Part shown: positions 36,996-48,564 of the stretch, in pieces
Layout of the letters: every line of letters starts with the position of its first letter
Numbering within the stretch: the stretch's first letter is position 1
NCBI RefSeq assembly: GCF_041146395.1
Contig: NC_090989.1
Location: 282,688,343 to 282,752,342, forward strand
Source of the DNA: Eulemur rufifrons
Taxonomy: Eukaryota > Chordata > Mammalia > Primates > Lemuridae
DNA: 64,000 nt
Direction of reading: 5' to 3'
Notes under the pieces: model-generated
What the model was told of the DNA's origin: nothing
Database searches by the model: none
The model's input: the letters and a program-made list of their open reading frames with translations, nothing else
Translations under genes and position numbers: made by a program

Positions 36996-37489
36996 CTGCC
37001 TCCAGGCCTCAGGCACTGGAATTGCCGATAAATACTAAGGACCTGCAACTGGGGCCAGGGTGCCCAAATGCAGGACCTGGGAAGGAAAGCAAAGGGCGGT
37101 CAGGAATGAGGCTTTTATGGGTGTCCAGAGGGTCGTGGCCAGCTCTGCTCTGGCTGATTTAAGTCCTCGCAGTAAACTAAACTTCCCACTGCCCTGAAAG
37201 CCTGTAGACCTTGGTAAAACCTGGAGCATCTTTTAAATTGTAGTTTGGCCCCAAGGCTAAAGAGGAAAGAGGCCACTGATGCTAGGTTCAGGCTGGCTGG
37301 ACTGAGACGGGCAGGCGAGATGGAGCCCAGCAGGAGGGCTGAGGCTGTGGGCTCCGGGGCCCAGCCTGCATCTGTGAAGTGGGGACGGTGACAGAGAGGG
37401 CCCAGTGCTGCTGTGTGTGAGGCGCCTGGCACAGGCCTGGCTAGGGGAAGGTCTCGGAGCAGCAGGTCCCTGGGCCGGGCGAGGCCTGA

Positions 37490-37675
37490 GCGTCTGCTCC
37501 TGTAGGGGAGTTGTTGTAAGGCTGGGCTGTGTCTGGGGTCCTCTGCGGAATGGTTTAAATGCAGACTCTGGGCCTCCACCCAGGATCCGGATCCAGTGGG
37601 TCTGGGGTAGGCGCCAAACCTACATTTTTAGCAAGCAGCTCCCAGGGTCAATGTGAACTCCACTCTTCCACAGTC
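37490..37675. mobile_element. MER5-like hAT fragment
   Basis: GAATGGTTTAAATGCAGACT, CTGGGCCTCCACCCAGGATC, 'GGGTAGGCGCCAAACCTACATTT' and AGCAAGCAGCTCCCAGGG match MER5-type non-autonomous DNA transposons. Confidence 0.6.
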
Positions 37676-37814
37676 ATGCTTAAAGTATATATTTAGATGC
37701 CAGGTGGGTGCACTTTCGTAGCTTCATAGGAAGCACGCTGGGGCCTCCAAAAGAAAACGTGCCTGTTGGAGACGCGTCCATCTGTTAAACAGCCCTAATG
37801 ACTAGGAACTTCCG

Positions 37815-38070
37815 TCTCGGTCTGCTCAGGCTGCTCTGACAACACTCCACAGACCGAGCAGCTTAAACAACAGGCATTTGTTTCTCTCAGATTTGGAGGC
37901 TGCAAGTCCAAGATCAGGGTGCCACGCCCAATCCACAGCAAGCTCTTTCTCAAGTTCAGCGGGAACCTGCCCCTCCTACCTTCCACCTCCTGCTTCTGGA
38001 GCCCCGTGGAGGCCCCTGCTCTTCCTTCTATGGGACAGCTCTGCAAGTTCCCGAAGTCAGATCCTGTTTC
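37815..38070 (-). mobile_element. MLT1-type LTR, antisense
   Basis: GTCTGCTCAGGCTGCTCTGA, AGCAGCTTAAACAACAGGCA, GGAGGCTGCAAGTCCAAGAT and CAGGGTGCCACGCCC are the start of an antisense MLT1 LTR, truncated after about 250 bases. Confidence 0.78.
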
Positions 38071-38369
38071 CACATAGATGCCCGGGCTCCTGACTGTGCC
38101 TGAGACCAGAGTTCTGAAGGCCAGAAGCCAGAGCCCTGTGCTGCAGGGACAGCAGACGGCTCAGGTGCCAGGACCTCTGCCAGCCTCTCCCTTTGTCCAC
38201 AGTTAGGGGACACCTGTCAGTCTGAACTGTATTTCTAAATATTTTCAGACAAACCTGTGGTTGAAGATGCCATCGTGCCACTTGAATCGCTTAGTGTAAC
38301 AATCTGTGTAAAAAGCCCTTGCTGGAGGGCAATTTCAGGAGGAAGTTGCAGCCAGACTTGTGTGCCACT

Positions 38370-38530
38370 AATAGTAGTAACAACAGTACGAGCCCCACAC
38401 CCCGAACACCTACCGCGTGTGCCAGGCACCGTGCCAGGGCCCTGGCGATGACCCCGTGGCATGGGTAGGGGGCCCTTGCTTCGCAGGTGAGCAGCTGAGG
38501 CCCCTGGTCACTCAGCTAGAGAGCGATAAC
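38370..38530 (-). mobile_element. MIR fragment, antisense
   Basis: TAATAGTAGTAACAACAGTA, GTGCCAGGCACCGTGCCAGG and GCAGCTGAGGCCCCTGGTCA are diverged antisense MIR blocks. Confidence 0.65.
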
Positions 38531-39189
38531 CCTGCAGTGCCACTGGTGTCCCTTCCGCTGAGGAAAAGGCACCGCCGACATGATGGAACGTGCTCCTTTT
38601 TGCCTCGTGTGGCAGGAACTGAGCGAGAGTTAGAATCTGTTCCATGTAGGAGCCCAGGAGTCTCTACACTTTTCAGTCTCTGCTTTGCGCAACCCTTAAA
38701 CGTCTCATTTCACGTCGTGTACCGTTCACTGGACACCTTCAAATCACTTGGAAGCAGACAGGGAACGAATGTTGAAGAAAATAAAACACCTCTTCCACTT
38801 AGAGTTTAAGCTGAGCAAAGCAGACGGACAGGGTCTTCAGGATGCTTGGATCTCAGGTGCATTTGCAAGGGCTCTGTCGTCTTGGCCCAGGCTGCTAACC
38901 CCTTCATCTGTCCACCTGCCCGTCCTCAGCCCTCTGTCCCTCTGTTTGCTCATCCAGCCACCAGCCAAGGCTTCACGATTTGTTGAGTGTCTACTGGGTG
39001 CCTCTTACACTAGAGTGACCCCGAGGCCTTTGGAGGTCTCCTGCCTGCTGACATTTCCCTAGAACAATGCCCAGAACATGGCGTTAACGTCCTTGCTGGC
39101 TGAGGACACTTCACTCTAACGGTCCTGCTTGTGACCTGACAGGCTCAGCCTCGTCAACCACAGAAAGGTTCTGTCCTTCTAAAAAGATA

Positions 39190-39850
39190 CCAGAAAAAAT
39201 TCTTCCTGCTTATTATTCCAATAAGATAAAAGGGGACGACAACTAAGCCCCGCCGGGCTGTGCTCTCCACCCCAGTGGGCTGAGGACACCAGACATCTGA
39301 GTGTGTTCCGGCTTTCCGGGCGGGAACCGGCGTGGCTCCGCAGCCTGTGTGGATAAGCGGTAAGGTGCTGCACCATGTGGACAGCCAGCAAAGGACTTAA
39401 TTTGCAACTGATCACAAAATCAAAGACTCTGTCAACTGAGGAACCATGTGCCTGCATAACCACATTGCGCTACCTGAGAAAGCATCGTCAGGTAAATTTC
39501 CAGAGAAAGTAATTAAGGAAGCCCCATTATCTACATTCCGTAGCAAAATTTGGAGCTCTGGAATTTGACATTCACCGGGGCTCTGGTGTCTCCTCCCAGC
39601 CCGATCCTTCATCAAAACGAACAGTGCAGGCTGATGAGGGGATCAGCTGGCGTGTCCCCCGCCCCCGCCCTAACGTGCCCCTCCAGCACTGTGTCCTGGA
39701 TGTGTTGTCTTGTCAAAGAAGCAGTAAGCAGCAAATAAGATCACTGCTTCTTGCGATGAGGGTGAGATTAATACACACGTACGCAGGCCTGAGATCTGGC
39801 AAGAGCCAATTAATATTTATCACGTACCCACGGCGCCCATGATACTAAGA
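39190..39850. promoter_or_regulatory. candidate conserved element(s)
   Basis: A repeat-free region with CTTATTATTCCAATAAGATA, CTTAATTTGCAACTGATCAC, GTAATTAAGGAAGCCCCATT and CCAATTAATATTTATCACGT. TAATTA and CCAATTA cores recur. Texture-based call. Confidence 0.35.
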
Positions 39851-40429
39851 ATCAACATGCAAAACATACAGACCCTGGCATCAGGGAGTCTACACTCGGA
39901 TTCACACACGGGTTCTACACGCACATAGATGCTCCGTGCGCTTGGAGGCACCTGCCCTGGTGGGAGCATCTACACGAGTAGCTTCTTCTTACTGAAGCAA
40001 CGCCAAATTCTCACCCAGGCGCCATCAGCACCGTGGCCTGCGCGGGGTGGGGGTGGGAGGGACGCTGCTGAGACACCAGCCCAAACCACTAGGGGCTGTC
40101 CCATTCTTGAAGACTCCTCCAAAGGGTCCCATTAACATAATCCCTTCCCTAACTCCTTGGTTCTCACTCGAGCTGCAAATGAAAGAGAAAGCCCCGCTCT
40201 CCACTGAGTATCAGAGTCTGCTCCGACGTCCTGTCCCCTGATGTCCCTGAGAGGGGCGGCTGGAGCCGGGCGCCCGCTGGAGGAGCCCACAGCCCTTGTG
40301 CAGGCGGAGCCCCTCCAGCCAGACGCCGCGGGGCCCCTCCCAGAAGAACAGAGCGAGCAGACTCCCATCATCTGGGCTCTGAAAGGAGAAGGGGGAACCC
40401 CCCTTCCTGGCGGCTCAGCTTGTCACGGC

Positions 40430-41070
40430 ATTTGTTGACAAGCCCATTGAAAACAGGCCTCACCGCCGCTGTGAAGTTCGCTCGTCTCCCATTCACTCCT
40501 CTCTCAGACAGTTTTTGAAAGGCGAAAAGTCTGGAAAACACACACGCTCTCCCACCCCACCCCCGGAGCCCCATCACACAGAGGGAGAGAGAGAGAGACG
40601 AGCCTCCTCACCTGGCCCCACAGTGCACCGCCTCCAATTAAATCAAAATGGTTTGTTTTTAATGGTCTTTTACACTGACAAGTGGGCGATCATTTTGGGC
40701 CCACCAGCTGTCAGGGAACTGAGGCAAATCCTCCGTTGATAATGCCCAATGCTTCCAATTAGGAGCCGCGGCCGCTCCTGGAGCGCTAACGATTCCCCAG
40801 CCGTCCCCCAGGCCCCTTTGGCGCTGGCTGTTTCTTCTCGCCTGCTCTGCCGCAAATTACTGACACAAAACGGAAGGCCCCGCGTCTCCTCCGCCACGCC
40901 AGGCCCGGGCCCTGTTGGGTTTAATGAGCCGATGGAAGTTTCGTGGCTCCGGCGCTAAATTCTTTTCTTGTTTGACAGCTGCTCGGCTAAGGCGAGTGTT
41001 GACCTTATAAAAGATTTAGTGTTTCTCATTATTTTCTGTCAAGCTTCACAAGTGATGGCTCGGCGGTTAT
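40430..41070. promoter_or_regulatory. candidate conserved enhancer, strongest block in last intron
   Basis: Unique sequence with many developmental motifs in a short space: CTCCAATTAAATCAAAATGG, TTTTTAATGGTCTTTTACAC, GTTGATAATGCCCAATGCTT, TCCAATTAGGAGCC, GGTTTAATGAGCCGATGGAA, GACAGCTGCTCGGCTAAGG, TTATAAAAGATTTAGTG and GCGGTTATCATTTGCATCC. It lies between GC-rich stretches that lack such motifs. I infer a regulatory element in the BARHL1 landscape. Confidence 0.45.
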
Positions 41071-41539
41071 CATTTGCATCCTGGGTGCGCGTGTGTGCAA
41101 GCGTGTACACGTGTGTGCTGACTCGGACGCGGCTCCAAGGTGGCGACGGGAACGGGAAGGGGCCTCTCCCCCTCTGGTGTCTGGCTTCCGCACCACAGCT
41201 TCCAGGGTGACATTCTCCTGGGCTGCGGTTTCAAAGAGAGGCCAAGATGCGCGGCCAAGACCATGGGTGGTTCGACGGCTTCCAGGCCTCCCGATGGAGC
41301 TGGAGCCATGGGGGGGCGCAGGAGAGAGCCCCGTGTGCCCTGAGTTTGGTCAACTCCCAGAGCCTTCCGGACCACCGCGCAGGCAAGAGGACAGTTTTAA
41401 GGCCACCCTCAAGATTTCATCGGGAGGAACCCACTCTGTCCTTACAGGGCCCGGCTAAGGCCGCCTCCCAAAAGCTTCCTCTTCCTGCTCTGCCCCCTCT
41501 ATAAGGACATAATGGTTTTAAAAAGCAGAACTTTTTTTT

Positions 41540-42080
41540 TTTTAAGTGACATGCATTATCCTCCCCGAGGTGACGCTGGGAGCACGTGTTAGTCCTTATT
41601 TTGTTTGGCGCCCGTGCCAAATTGAGGCTGCTCTGTACCTAACAAGCTCCAGGGTGTCCACGCGGCACCTTTGCCGGCCCCCGCGGGCCTCCCCATCTCT
41701 TTTCTTTCCATCTCCGTGCTCTCCCCTTGTTCCTACCGACCCGCTGGCCATCCCAGGCACAGGTGACCCGCGGTTGCGTAAAGAAGAGGAGAGAGTTGAG
41801 GGCAGAGGGACGTGTGGATGTCTCTCCCTGGGGTCTGTGTGCATCATTGTTACCATGGGAGACTCTATTTTGATCCCTTAGAGCAAACTCATGGCACCGT
41901 CTCCCTCCTGTGCCCCTGGCAGACCTTGCCAATCAACCATTGTGTACTTTCTTCATGAGCCTAAATTCAGCCTTAGAATAGTTTGTAACAGAATTGCAGC
42001 CGTCAGCCGCATCAGTCTAGTGGAGCCGATAAGTGAAATGAAATGTCACCTCCTAGCCATCCCTGCCTTGGAGGGGCCAC
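41540..42080. promoter_or_regulatory. candidate conserved element
   Basis: Ends of this stretch look conserved: GACATGCATTATCCTCCCCG at the left, and AGCCTAAATTCAGCCTTAGA, ATAGTTTGTAACAGAATTGC and CCGATAAGTGAAATGAAATG at the right. The middle (about 41680-41870) is C-rich and unremarkable. Confidence 0.33.
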
Positions 42081-42164
42081 GTAAGTGACTTGCTAAGTAT
42101 TCTTAAAATTCCTCTTCTTTTTATGCTACATTAAAATGACATTTATATAAAAGGAAATAAAACA

Positions 42165-43570
42165 TAGCCCACTACAGAAAAATAGATAAATTGGGCTTTA
42201 TCAAAATTAAAAAGTTTTATACTTCAAATGATACTTTCTTTTTTTTTTTTTTTTTTTGTTGAGACAGAGTCTCACTTTGTTGCCCAGGCTAGAGTGAGTG
42301 CCGTGGCGTCAGCTTAGCTCACAGCAACCTCAGACTCCTCGGCTTAAGCGATCCTACTGCCTCAGCCTCCCGAGTAGCTGGGACTACAGGCATGCGCCAC
42401 TATGCCCGGCTAATTTTTTCTATATAGATTTTTAGTTGTCCATATAATGTCTTTCTATTTTTAGTAGAGACGGGGTCTCGCTCAGGCTGGTCTCGAACTC
42501 CTGACCTTGAGCAATCCACCCGCCTCGGCCTCCCAGAGTGCTAGGATTACAGGCGTGAGCCACCGCGCCCGGCCAATCAAATGATACTTTCAAGAAAGTG
42601 AAAAGACAACCCACAGAACGGGAGAAAATATTTTCAAATCATGTGTCAGATAAGGGACTTGTATCTATGAATATATATATTACTCTTACAACTCAGCAAT
42701 AAAAAGATAAATAATTTAAAAATGGGCAAAGGCTATGAATAGACACTTCTCCAAAGCTGATATACAAATAAACACATGAAAAGATGTTCAACATCATTAG
42801 CCATCAAGGAAAGGAAAATCAAAATCACAATGAGATATGGCTTTGTACCCACTAGGATGGCCACAATAATAATGACAGACCATAACAAGTGTCGGCGAGG
42901 ATTTGGACAAATTGGACACTTGTACATTGCTGGTGGGAATAAAGATTGGGGCAGCCACTTTGGAAAACACTCTGCAGTTCCCCAAAAGGCTAAACATACA
43001 GTTTCCATGTGACCCAGCAATTCTACTCTTAGGTATTATCGCCCCCAGAGAAATAAATCATACATCCACACAAAAACATGTACATGAATGTTCCTAGCCG
43101 CATTATTCATACTGGTCAAAAATCAGAAACAATATAAACGTCCATCAACTGATGAATGGGCAACAAAAGGTGGTCTCTCCATGCAGTGGAATATTATTTA
43201 TCCATGGAAAGGAATTAAGTGCTGTTGTTACAGGCTACCACCTGGAGGAGCCTGGAAAACATTATGCTGAGTGAAAACAACCAGACACAAAAGACCATAC
43301 GTCGTATGGTTCCATCACACGGAACGTCTGAAATAGGCAAATGCACACAAATAGGAAGCAGATTAGTGGTTGCCAGGCTGGGGGAGGAGGAGGAGGGGCT
43401 GACTGCTAATGGGTATGAGGTTTCTTTTTGGGGTGATGAAAATGTTTTAAACTTATATTGCGGCGGTGGTTGTACAATGCTATGGACACACTAAAATCGT
43501 TGATTTATACACTTTAAACAGGTGAATTTTATGGTATATGAATTATTTCTCAATAAAGTTGTTTTTTAAA
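42165..43570 (+). mobile_element. L1 3' end, sense, interrupted by an Alu
   Basis: Sense L1 ORF2/3' UTR: AAATTGGGCTTTATCAAAAT before the Alu; ATGTTCAACATCATTAGCCA, TGTACATTGCTGGTGGGAAT, 'GTCCATCAACTGATGAATGGG' and ATTATGCTGAGTGAAAACAA after it. The 3' UTR ends with 'TTATTTCTCAATAAAG' and a T/A tail at about 43565. The Alu at 42239-42576 splits it, so the L1 insertion is older. No intact ORF. Confidence 0.92.
42239..42576 (-). mobile_element. full-length strepsirrhine-type Alu, antisense
   Basis: A T-tract at 42239-42257 is followed by GAGACAGAGTCTCACTTTGT and the whole dimeric Alu, ending CCACCGCGCCCGGCC. The 15-bp target duplication TCAAATGATACTTTC flanks it (42224-42238 and 42577-42591). 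The region 42420-42462 carries the extra CTATATAGATTTTTAGTTGT-type sequence I associate with lemur and galago Alus. Its good preservation makes it one of the youngest insertions in the window. Confidence 0.95.
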
Positions 43571-44079
43571 AAAGCCAAGCCACTTGAAAAAGAACTAGCC
43601 CACTTGAGTTAGATGAGTGATCCCTGCCCGGATTCTGTCTTTGGAGGCTGGAACAGGGTGACAATTGGCCATGATGATACAGTCTCAGATGATGAGGGAG
43701 GGTCTGGTGTGTCCTCAATGCACCCCCCCACCCCCTATTATCCACTCTGACTCTCATTCCCCTGAAACCTCTTGAACTTAGAAGCTGAAGCAGCAGCGAC
43801 GCCCTGACCTGGAAGTTTTGGGACGATCAGACACACACCCCAACTTGAGACTGGTGTGACCCTGTTATTTTTCTACTAGCATCTAGCAAACAGCTTCACT
43901 GTTCAACTTTGATTTCAACCGCTGCTGCCTGGCCTTAGCTAATCCTTGGGAATGGTCTGGAGATACTGGTTTGGCTTCTGGAGATAGCAGATTGATTTCT
44001 GTTTCCAAAGGCACAAATGCTGCCTACCTTTTCTTCTGCCCCAGCAAGTCCCACAGGCCCTACAGGGAGTGGAGCACAA

Positions 44080-44200
44080 ACCTGGATTCCCGTTCTGGCT
44101 TGGTCACTTAGGAGCTTAGCCGCTGGGTCTCCTTGGGCCAGTGTCTTAACCTTCCTGAGCCTCTGTTCCTCTCCAGTGAGGAGGCCCCTCCGAAACCCTG
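44080..44200 (+). mobile_element. MIR fragment
   Basis: CCTTGGGCCAGTGTCTTAAC followed by CTTCCTGAGCCTCTGTTCCT is a MIR core. Confidence 0.7.
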
Positions 44201-44399
44201 GAAGGTCGCCGCTCTTCCCCATTCACCTGGTGCGGTTTGCCAAGGTTGGGCCAAGTGCCAGCTAAGAGCCCACGGTAGACCTTGTGGGGAGGCAGGAAGT
44301 TTGTTGTCTGAGCTGGAGTTTGGATGTTCTTTGAAATCGCAGCGTGTGTCAGCAGGGAGGGTCAGGCCCTGTGTCCTTGTTCCATCTATTTTTGGACCA

Positions 44400-44830
44400 C
44401 AGAGGAATTAGAGCCAGCAGCAGAATAACAATTTAGGGAACCAGATGTCTCAGGAGAGATTGTTACCCTTGTTAATTACTTAAACTACAACCCGCTACAT
44501 CAGAGCTTCGGGCCGGCCTGTGCACCGACGGTGTCTCGTGTCCCGCCAGGGCCCCTGACCTCCGGCTGCCCCGAACGTGACAGAAATTACTGACCTGGGA
44601 CTGAGCCATAATTTTCAAGTGCCTCTCATTAGAGGAGACAGCCTCTCAATCTTTTACGTGAAATTTCTCCTTCCAGTCACCTGAGCAATTGTCATTTAAA
44701 AAAAAAACTAAACTAAAATCTCTATGACTGTCATTTTTTTCTTAGCTCTTCAGCAGATTTCTTTTTGTTCTTGTTTTTAATCTAGTAATTTTTTCTCAAA
44801 TCATCCCTTTTGCCTTCTCAGTCCCCGGGA
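44400..44830. promoter_or_regulatory. candidate conserved enhancer
   Basis: Unique sequence with CAGAATAACAATTTAGGGAA, CTTGTTAATTACTTAAACTA, GACAGAAATTACTGACCTGG, GAGCCATAATTTTCAAGTGC and GAGCAATTGTCATTT. SOX-like ACAAT/ATTGT and homeodomain TTAATTA cores are clustered. Inferred function. Confidence 0.42.
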
Positions 44831-44939
44831 AGCTTGGTGTCCAGCTGGGGGACCAGAGTGTGGCTAAAGTGGCGACCAGCATCCACTGGCCCAGCTACGG
44901 TGCGGTGGGGCTGGGTCAGAAGCCTGGGCTCACACACAT

Positions 44940-45590
44940 GCTTGAACAATCCAGGGAATCATCTATGTTTTAAGCTTTTCTTATAAATGGAATCATGCTT
45001 ACGTACCATTCTGTAAGTTTTCTGTAACTTTTTTTCTCTCGAAACATTGGGTTTTGAGATCCATACGTGTTGGTTCAGAGCGATTCGGAGCAGTCCTGTC
45101 CTACAGAACTCTCTGACGAAAGGTTCTACAGCCACCCGTTCACTGCAGTGGCCACTGGCCACGAGGGTCTGTTGAGCACTTGGAATGTGGGTGGTGTGAG
45201 GGACTGAATTTTTAATTTGATTTAGTTTTAGTTCATTGAAATGGAAATGGCCACGTGTGGCTGGGGGCCGCCATGTTGGACAGTGCCTCCCGGAGCGATC
45301 ATTCCAGCTGACGTCGAGCGTCCCCCGTGTGGGTTTGCCGCCCTCCATCCGTTCAGAGCCCGGTGACGGACACACAGTTATCTCCACGTTTGTCATCACG
45401 TTACTATCCTAGGCTTCCTTACACACATCTCTCAGTGGATGTTTCAGTGGCTGTACCAACTAACACTCTTGCAGTAGTGTCAGACTTATTACTGTTAGTA
45501 CCAATCAGATGGGCATGAAGTGGTATTTTGCTTAATGTGCTATTCCCTGGTTACACATTGGGTTGAGCATCTTTTCCCCTTTGGTGGCCA
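44940..45590 (-). mobile_element. old L1 fragment, antisense
   Basis: Diverged blocks include TTATAAATGGAATCATGCTT, 'ACGTACCATTCTGTAAG', CCAATCAGATGGGCATGAAG followed by TGGTATTTTGC, and TTGAGCATCTTTTCCCC with TTGGTGGCCATTCAGAT. These are the antisense L1 ORF2 tail. The middle third (45080-45350) looks like unrelated unique sequence. Confidence 0.6.
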
Positions 45591-45639
45591 TTCAGATTTC
45601 CCCGCTGTGAACTGCCTGTTTGTGGCCCATTCTGTCGTT

Positions 45640-45950
45640 GTGGGACCCCTCGCCACTTCCCCTGCCCAGCTCCGCTTATCTTCCAGCTTCTGCTCATATG
45701 TCCTTTCTTCAGGGAGGCCTTGTCTGGCCGTCAGACAGAGTTTGAGTCTCTGTGTTACAAATTCTTATGGAACCTGGTATTCTCTTAATACTTAGCATTA
45801 CTCTAATTGAATAATTAGTTGTGTCATTATATTTTTATTACTAGTCTCCTGGCCCCATGACAGCAGGAGCTTTCTAAATTCTCATTGTCTGGGTCCCAGC
45901 ACCATGTCTGGCACCACAGTGGACGGCCCATAAATGTACACTGAGTGAAA
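45640..45950 (+). mobile_element. L2 3' end
   Basis: CTTTCTTCAGGGAGGCCTTG, CCCCATGACAGCAGGAGCTT, CAGCACCATGTCTGGCACCA and CATAAATGTACACTGAGTGA are the terminal L2 blocks in order. Confidence 0.8.
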
Positions 45951-45963
45951 TAACGAACACATA

Positions 45964-46187
45964 CAGCCTGAGCAAGAGCAAGACCCCGTCTCTACCAAAA
46001 ACAGGAAAAATTAGCCAGGCGTGGTGGCCCGCACCGGTAGTCCCGCTGCTCGGGAGGCTGAGGCTGGTGGATCACTTGAGCCCAGGAGTTTGAGCTTGTA
46101 GTGAACAGTGATTGTGCCACTGCACTCCAGCCTGGGTGTCAGAGCAAGACTCTGCCTCAAAAATAAATAAGTAAATAAAATAAAAAG
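45964..46187 (+). mobile_element. 5'-truncated Alu, sense
   Basis: Starts inside the Alu at CAGCCTGAGCAAGAGCAAGA, runs through ATTAGCCAGGCGTGGTGGCC and CACTGCACTCCAGCCTGGGT, and ends in an AAATAAATAAGT-type tail. Near-identical 13-bp target duplications flank it (TAACGAACACATA at 45951-45963, TAATGAACACATA at 46188-46200). Confidence 0.93.
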
Positions 46188-46339
46188 TAATGAACACATA
46201 AATAAAAGGACAAGGGCCACATCTTATCCTCTAGCCCAGGTCACATGAACACCTTCTCTATGATGGTGCCAGTTCACTCCTATGGGGATTTTCTGTTGAA
46301 AGTAGAAGAGACTTTTCATGCAAGAGTACAAAGCGAGAT

Positions 46340-46790
46340 CTCAAGAAATGCCAGAGTCTGATTTGTGCAGATTACTTTGGCACCAAAGAAATTGAATTAG
46401 AAATCAGTACCAAACTTAACTGATAAAATTTCCTGGAAATGTAAAAGCATATTTATAAATTACTTAGAGATCAAAGGAGAGATCCAACCAGAAATTAGAT
46501 TAAAAGAGATGGAGCAAAAATGTAGTCAAAACTCGTGAGATGAGCTGGAAGAGTTCAGAGGGAAACAGTTGCTCATACTAGCTTGTATAAATGCAAATAT
46601 TAGGAGAGAAGAAGGATGAAGAGGTAATTAGCAAAGCCAACAACTCGAGATGCTCGAAAATGAACAGTAGAGTAAACTCAAAGAAAGCAGGAAAGGAAAT
46701 AAAGAAGTTAAGAGCAAAATTAGGGAAATGTCAAAGGAACGATTAAGGGTATCAGTCAAATGAAAGATTAGTTCATTGAAAGCATTTTGG
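46340..46790 (+). mobile_element. L1/HAL1 ORF-region fragment, sense
   Basis: GAATTAGAAATCAGTACCAA, TCAAAGGAGAGATCCAACCA, 'GAGGGAAACAGTTGCTCATAC', ATAAATGCAAATATTAGGAG and GTTCATTGAAAGC follow the sense L1 ORF2 internal sequence. Heavily decayed, with stops. Confidence 0.65.
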
Positions 46791-46857
46791 GAAAGTGCAG
46801 ATGCTTTCAGAGGAACTAGGACACGGCGTGTGGGGCCCCGGGCGCAGGGCAAAGGGA

Positions 46858-46876
46858 GACCACCGGGGGGCGCGTT
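46858..46876 (+). promoter_or_regulatory. candidate CTCF site
   Basis: GACCACCGGGGGGCGCGTT closely resembles the CTCF core. Motif match only. Confidence 0.4.
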
Positions 46877-46929
46877 GCAGAGCTGAGCAAAGGCGTGAAT
46901 GACTCGTGGGAGACCTAGGAGTGTCGCTT

Positions 46930-47020
46930 CCCACTTGGGCCTTGGATTTTCCATCTGCGGTGTGGGAGAGTTGGATTCGGGGATCCCTAAGATCCCTTCC
47001 AACCCTAACTCTTTGGGAAT
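46930..47020 (+). mobile_element. MIR-family (CORE-SINE) fragment
   Basis: GATTTTCCATCTGCGGTGTG, GAGAGTTGGATTCGGGGATC and CTAAGATCCCTTCCAACCCT parallel the element at 33195-33285. Confidence 0.55.
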
Positions 47021-47309
47021 CTTTTATTCCAATCCAGTTGGGACAGGTAGAGGATGTGGCCCAGGAGGAGACCCTGACTCCCCAGGTGCATCGGGTACAA
47101 ATCTCTCCTAAGACCTGGCGGCTGCTCACTCAGCGCCCTGCTGCGGTCCTGCGTCCCCAGCCCCCCCCAGCTCCGCATCTGCTCTCGTTCCCTAGATCTC
47201 GCCCAGTTCCTCCCACCTCGGGGCGCTGGCAGATCTCCAGCGCCCAGGACACTTCCCCTTCCTTTTCCCCTGGACAGACCTTCCCAGCCCCCGGGTGGAG
47301 TTAGATTTC

Positions 47310-47560
47310 CCCAGTCCACAACCTTATAAAATAGCTCTGGTTTACCTGTCATTAAACAGCTGCGTGTGTGGTGCATTGAGTGACTGTCTCCCTTGACATC
47401 CTGCTGGGTCCGTGTGAGCAAGGGCCTGGCCTGTGTTCCTCGCCAGTGTATTTCCAGGGCATTGCACAGCGGTGGTGCTCAGTCCTTATTTGTGCAATGC
47501 TATTTAGATTTTGCAGTGCTCCACATTCAAACAGGACCCACACCTTTGCCAACCAGGGTG
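47310..47560. promoter_or_regulatory. candidate conserved element
   Basis: Repeat-free with CCTTATAAAATAGCTCTGG, CTGTCATTAAACAGCTGCGT, CTTATTTGTGCAATGCTATT and TAGATTTTGCAGTGCTCCAC. Contains a CAGCTG E-box beside an ATTAAA core. Weak call. Confidence 0.33.
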
Positions 47561-47964
47561 CCCCGCCGCGCCCGCCCGGCTCCCAGGGCTGCTGGCAGGC
47601 TGTGGCACCCGCCTCTTATTTACCTGCATTGACCTTAGAGCGGCTCAGAGCTCCATTCAGCAAAGCTGTCTCCTGCCAAAGCTGTGACAATTTCTTAGCT
47701 CCGGGCGGAGACAGACCACAGATGGCTTAATTTAGAAGCATCTCAGAAGGAGTTTCTTGCTCCATAGCTCTTCAGCCTTTGACTCCGGGGGTCTGCGAGG
47801 TCGTGACCACACAGGGGCTTGAGGCCTGACTTGTAATGAGGCTCATCTGCGGCTGAGCTGCTCCTGTAGGAGGGGGAGCGAGCATGCGGGGGCGGGGACA
47901 ACCTTGTAGACGCTGACTTCCTCTCCCTCACTCACCAGCATGTATCGGCAGACGATGGAGCTCG

Positions 47965-48180
47965 TCCGAAGAGCTTGGGGCCTCAAGTCCCGCAGCCCTG
48001 GGTTCAGTCCATGAAATCCTGGGCAAGTGACTTAACCTTCTGGGACCTCCAAGTTCCCATCTGTAAAATGGAGACAGTGACGGTGCCAACCTCACTGGGG
48101 CATTCCGAGGCTTATGTGAAGTCAATGCTGAACACCTGGCAAATAGCAAGTCTGTGCTTATTCCACCGCTGCCATTGATG
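47965..48180 (+). mobile_element. MIR element
   Basis: CCTGGGCAAGTGACTTAACC, CAAGTTCCCATCTGTAAAAT, GGAGACAGTGACGGTGCCAA and 'AATAGCAAGTCTGTGCTTATTCC' are consecutive MIR blocks. Confidence 0.85.
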
Positions 48181-48564
48181 AGAAGGGGCTGAACACACCA
48201 GTTCTGGGCCTTCAGGGCAAGTTTTGCAGAGAGGTGCCCAGCTACGTGGGCTTGGCGAGGACTGGAACTCCCCTCTCTGTTTTTTGGTTTGGGATTCAGG
48301 TGCAGAATAGGCCCAATCTCCCTTCTCTTTCTAAAGGCCCCCGCTCCGGGCGGAAGCTTTTGCCTGAGTTCACGTTCAGGACTCTGCAGGCCCAGGTGCT
48401 CCAGCGTCTCCACCAGCGCTCAGCTCCACACGCTGCGCCTTGCCAGGCCCAGGAGGCACTGCCCGCCCACCTCTGCTGACGACACTTCCCCTCGGCCCAC
48501 CCCCCATCTCCATCCTTCCAAGGCAGTCCAAGTCCCACCTGGCCGAGGAGCGGGACCACCTGAG

